64,000 nucleotides of DNA from Seriola aureovittata. Its lineage: Eukaryota > Chordata > Actinopteri > Carangiformes > Carangidae. Shown here one piece after another: positions 60,489-64,000 of this stretch. Within the stretch, counting starts at the first letter, position 1, and every line of letters begins with the position of its first letter. The stretch is taken from contig NC_079366.1 in the NCBI RefSeq assembly GCF_021018895.1, positions 25,911,270 to 25,975,269 on the forward strand. The letters run 5' to 3'. The notes under the pieces are model-generated. The model ran no database searches and was not told the origin of the DNA. It saw only the letters and a list, made by a program, of their open reading frames with translations. The position numbers were made by a program, and so were the translations under genes.

Positions 60489-60785
60489 TCATTCATTAAT
60501 TCGTGCAAAATTAGAGTTTAACTTTTTGATTTGACATTTCAGGAAAGTGTCCTCCTTCATCACTGCTGTGGTGATCTCCTGCACCGCTGTCCCATCAATA
60601 GAAAATCTATCGAGACTTCCAACTTTGAAGTCCTCCAGATAGTGAATGGTCAACACAAATGAGCTCTTGCTCATCAGCAAACCATCGACTGCTCCGCCGC
60701 AGATGCTCATTAAACTCAGATCGTAAAAATGAGCTTTCAGAGAGACAGCCTTATGGCTGCTCTTTGCCTCACGCTGCTGAGGAGA
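60489..60785 (-). CDS. Coding-like ORF of unknown identity (uncertain)
   Basis: A minus-strand frame runs without stop from ATG at 60,839 to TGA at 60,488. The part after a plausible acceptor (ATCTCCTCAG, then CAGCGTGAGGC at about 60,780) reads like protein: QREAKSSHKAVSLKAHFYD, GGAVDGLLMSKSSFVLTIHY, DRFSIDGTAVQEITTAVMKE, with ordinary codon use and no low complexity. I recognise no family. It could be the last exon of a diverged gene, a retrocopy fragment, or chance. No upstream exon or downstream polyadenylation signal was identified. Confidence 0.25.
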   Translation of the reverse strand, partial: SPQQREAKSSHKAVSLKAHFYDLSLMSICGGAVDGLLMSKSSFVLTIHYLEDFKVGSLDRFSIDGTAVQEITTAVMKEDTFLKCQIKKLNSNFARINE

Positions 60786-60845
60786 TATGAGGAAGGGAAG
60801 AGGACTCAGAGAGAGGCTGCTGCTGACAAACTGCATCACAGCAAC

Positions 60846-61900
60846 AACAGATCATCCCGGGAAAAGCAAAAGCTCTTCTCGGATAGTTAACATCCTGTTC
60901 AAACCAAACTTTGCTTTGCTTTGTTGAGTTTGCTTCAAACGCACAGTTTGCCGGGAGGAGAAGCTGCCGTCTTAGCCACACCCTGTCAATAAACCAGTCC
61001 ATCAAACAATCAATCAATCCATTTACACCACAAAGGCTCAAATGGCTGGAAACAAACAATGCTACTTACATGGTCGAATCCCACAGTAACCTGGTCATTA
61101 GGTGATAAATTGAAGTCACTCAGTGTAGGGCGAGTTGCCCTGCTCCTCTGTACCTCTGTGCAAACACTGACGACACATTTCATAAATCATGTCATTTTTT
61201 TATTGAATAGTGTGTGAGAGGTAGAGAGGAAGAGAGAGAGAGCCACTGAAAAACCTGGTCACCGTGGGAGCACCGAGTGTGGAGAGAAGGTGATTTAGGT
61301 GACACTGAGGATGAAACGCGCTTCACTTCCCATTGTCCTAAATGTGAAACGGCCACAGAGACAAATTTTTGAGAAATTCCAGGATGTATGTGCCGTTCAC
61401 TTTACACCCTCTCCACTTCAGAATAAACCTCTCGGTAATGCTGCAGAGGAGCAGCTCACTTTGCAGCAAGATATGGATTCCTTTTTTTTCATATTCCAAC
61501 TCAAAATATACAGACCATGAACAGATATATAGAAAGTTTCTTATGTGGACATTTAGGTGACATGAGGACTTTACCTCATATCACCTACATGATATGAGCC
61601 TTCCAGTTTTTCAGTTCATCTGTTTTGGAGATGTTTGAACAGATGAGCACTCTGTTCTGAACCCTTGTGTGTTTTGTTGGTGAGCACAGCTTATTGCAAA
61701 AGTTCAATTAAATCTAAGTGTCTTTAAATGCACCCATGATATCCATATCTATGGTTTGCCCACATGAAAAGGGGGAAGTCCTCTCAAGCTGGCCCCACTG
61801 CCTTTCATAAATGCATTGTGTTTGTTGTGGCCTGTCAAATCCCACAGAGGCTTTTCTACATGACACTGACCTGTGGTGAGACTGTGGACATTAAACTATC
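60846..61900. other. Non-coding, nothing recognised
   Basis: No exon or repeat recognised. Confidence 0.35.
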
Positions 61901-61904
61901 TCCA

Positions 61905-62110
61905 GTGGCGGAGGGAAATAATATACGTTTAACTCCACTACATGCATTCTGTGGCTATAATTACTTTTCAGATCTCTAAAACAGATGATCGGTTTATAAA
62001 ATATGATGTATTGTTATACAAATACTGAATGGGGCCATGATGCATTGCATAATGAGAACTTAATTTTCACATCAGCATGGTGTACTCTTACTTAACTAAG
62101 ATTCTCAATA
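61905..62110 (+). mobile_element. Degenerate teleost repeat, family B, copy 2
   Basis: GTTTAACTCCACTACATGCA, ATGATCGGTTTATAAAATAT and GATGTATTGTTATAC, with a later TACTCTTACTTAACTAAG, match the same fish repeat as 21,470-22,040. Confidence 0.55.
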
Positions 62111-62389
62111 CTATAGAAGAACTATAGGCTCGACACACAGTTATAAATGAAGCTTAAATGGAAATAAGTCAAGTGTCTGGATTTAAATGATCTTAAAGTT
62201 GAATAATCTAAGTGTCCAATTTGAATCTATACAACTTGTTATCTCCAGAATCTAAATGTGAAATCTTTTCAGAGTCACAGGGGGCAGTTGTCCAAAGAGT
62301 TGCACATCATCCAGAGCAAACAGGAAAAGACCCTTCAGGATCTAAGTGGGTTTTGTTATACAAGAGTTTTAAATACAGTAGCAGAGTCC

Positions 62390-62520
62390 AGGTTAAGAGG
62401 AGGGTTGGAGTGGATGGATGGGTTGACAAGCAACCGTTCTACAACCTTAACCATGTGTTCGTCACTGTAACCATCACGACAAAGGTGCGGTTCACCTGCC
62501 ACTGGCGCTCTCCTGTGGGC
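62390..62520. mobile_element. Degenerate repeat matching 54,975-55,180 inverted
   Basis: GGAGTGGATGGATGGGTTGA and CTACAACCTTAACCATGTGT correspond to the reverse complement of blocks at 55,010-55,180. Confidence 0.5.
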
Positions 62521-62879
62521 CATGACTGAAGGAAAGTACAAAACGACTGATGTGGTCATTTAGATCAGGAAGGACTTTTGAAAGTCAAGCTTACGAACAG
62601 GTAAATATTTGGTTTCGTTGCCAAACTGCTGCGATTTAGTTTCTCATTGTGTTTCGTACATTTTATCCTCGTATGTTTCGAAAAGCTACAATGAAAGCGT
62701 TTCACGAACAGCCGCGATACCTGGCTGGACGTCACCTGCACAGAGTCGGAGCTGCTCTGTTGTATTTTGTTTTTTCTCTCCCCGTAACTCTCCTTCCTGT
62801 TTCCCTCTCCTGCTCTCTGTCACAGGAACACACTGATTTCACGTCTCATCACCCCCGTGACCCACATAGACCAGGTACT
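62521..62879. other. Non-coding, nothing recognised
   Basis: No exon or repeat recognised. Confidence 0.35.
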
Positions 62880-63415
62880 AATTCACACAGGCCAGAAAGA
62901 GACAGAGAGACAGAAAGAGAAACAGAAAGGTGACGGGAGGCAGAGCAAACAAGGAGGACAGAAGGCAGACGGCTAAATGAGAGAAAGCAGAAAGCCGGAG
63001 CAGAGAAGACAAGCAAGATGCAGGGGGGCTGCTGAAGGCGAGATGAGAGGAGGAATTGGTCAGGGCGAAAAAAAGCCAGAGGGGGGAGGAGGAATGGAGC
63101 TGGATAATGTAGCCAGTAAGTGATAGACTGAGCAGCGGGAGAGGTAGAGCGAGGTCAGATGGAGAGATGGAGAGATGGATAGAAGGAGAGGAGGGGAGGG
63201 GTGTAAGGGAAATTTGGGTCGGCGGAGTGCAGCTGCATCGGGAGAGAGCTGAGATGAGGAGGGTAAAAAGGAGGGGAGAGAGACAGGAGGCAGGAAAAAA
63301 TCAGTTGAGCAGACAGAATGTAGAGTATGTGTAGAGAGGATAAATGGAGGGGGTGAAGATGAGAGAGAGAGGTAGAAAGAGGGGAGGAGGAGGAGGAGAG
63401 GAGGAGTGTGGAGTA
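62880..63415. repeat. Long polypurine-rich region
   Basis: About 530 bp in which the plus strand is dominated by G and A (GACAGAGAGACAGAAAGAG, GGAGAGGAGGGGAGGGGTG, GGGGAGGAGGAGGAGAGGAG). Capable of triplex-type structure; not coding. Confidence 0.7.
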
Positions 63416-64000
63416 ACAGTCATCAGTATTCCAACCTTGTACTCAGTTTCCAGCCAAGACAAATGAGAGCCAACATCAGGGAGGAAGTGGATCAGCTGAA
63501 AACACACCAACCTCTCCCTCTGTCACCCTGCTCCCCTTTCTCTATTTTTCTCCCTATCTCACCCTCCCTCCCTTCCCCAAAACAGAGAGAAACCTTATAG
63601 CTGCAGTTGCTCATTCTGCCAGGACCTTCCCAAACACACACACAATAAATACAGCACCATAAATAAACAGTGCTGTTTTGGTGTGTCATGTTCACCCCTT
63701 TCCCAGGTTCTCTCACAGCAGAATGGATGTATTTGAGGTGTCATCAAATCAGGATTTTTTTTTATTTCTTTATTTTATTACTGACAGTCTTTATCAGTTT
63801 CAGAGCCCTGAAAGTCTCATGGGGAAAAATATACAAATTTGTGCTCTATTGACGCATTTCCTAAAAGTACCAAATAAACATTGAGGTTTGCTACACTGAA
63901 CCAACGTCTAAGCTCTAACTGTATAAACAGTGTGAAGGGGACAAGGACAAATATAATGAATGAGAAAACCTGAGGACATTAATATGAAGTATTTTGTAGT
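63416..64000. other. Non-coding to right edge
   Basis: Pyrimidine-rich at 63,505-63,580, otherwise ordinary. No gene or element recognised. Confidence 0.4.

Overview
This window looks like teleost fish genomic DNA. It is eukaryotic, AT-leaning and almost entirely non-coding. It is packed with (CA)n/(TG)n and (GA)n microsatellites and with degenerate Tc1/mariner-like, hAT-like and other inverted-repeat DNA elements, plus truncated LINEs of the L2 and Rex1/jockey-like kinds. The species cannot be named from sequence alone.

One gene segment is convincing: the first coding exon of an ELFN1-type gene (extracellular leucine-rich repeat and fibronectin type III protein, a synaptic adhesion molecule) on the minus strand at 87-370, ending in a clean splice donor. 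The rest of that gene lies to the left, outside the window. Everything from 371 to 64,000 is therefore upstream of this exon: 5' introns, promoter or intergenic DNA. No complete gene and no functional RNA gene was found.

Layout. 0.4-27 kb: ordinary non-coding DNA with microsatellites, a 190-bp foldback element (3.59-3.78 kb), two copies of a small DNA-element family (9.2 and 11.6 kb), hAT-like and Tc1-like remnants (13.5, 16.9, 20.1 kb), an element with long terminal inverted repeats (18.4-19.1 kb), and a small inverted-repeat element nested inside an older repeat (21.5-22.0 kb). 27.5-43.0 kb: a 15.5-kb block of a 36-bp minisatellite in two large arms of opposite orientation (about 7.9 kb forward, then about 7 kb reversed, with a further 0.4 kb reversed at the far left). 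The switch lies beside a perfect 18-bp AT palindrome. Close by sits a roughly 520-bp non-satellite insert with CCAAT boxes, a TATA-like motif and a polyadenylation signal, possibly a solo LTR. 43-64 kb: non-coding DNA with further inverted-repeat elements (45.3, 47.3, 53.2, 55.5 kb), a Rex1-like LINE remnant (54.2 kb), an L2 LINE 3' end (59.8-60.3 kb), one unidentified coding-like ORF (60.5-60.8 kb) and a polypurine tract (62.9-63.4 kb).

The main unusual structure is the opposed satellite block. Its 36-bp unit equals 12 codons, so it produces many spurious open frames. Its single CpG varies mainly by C-to-T or G-to-A changes, the signature of methyl-CpG decay. The orientation pattern suggests inversion inside an older single-direction array. 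All functional proposals for it (dsRNA source, fragile site, chromatin boundary) are inference.
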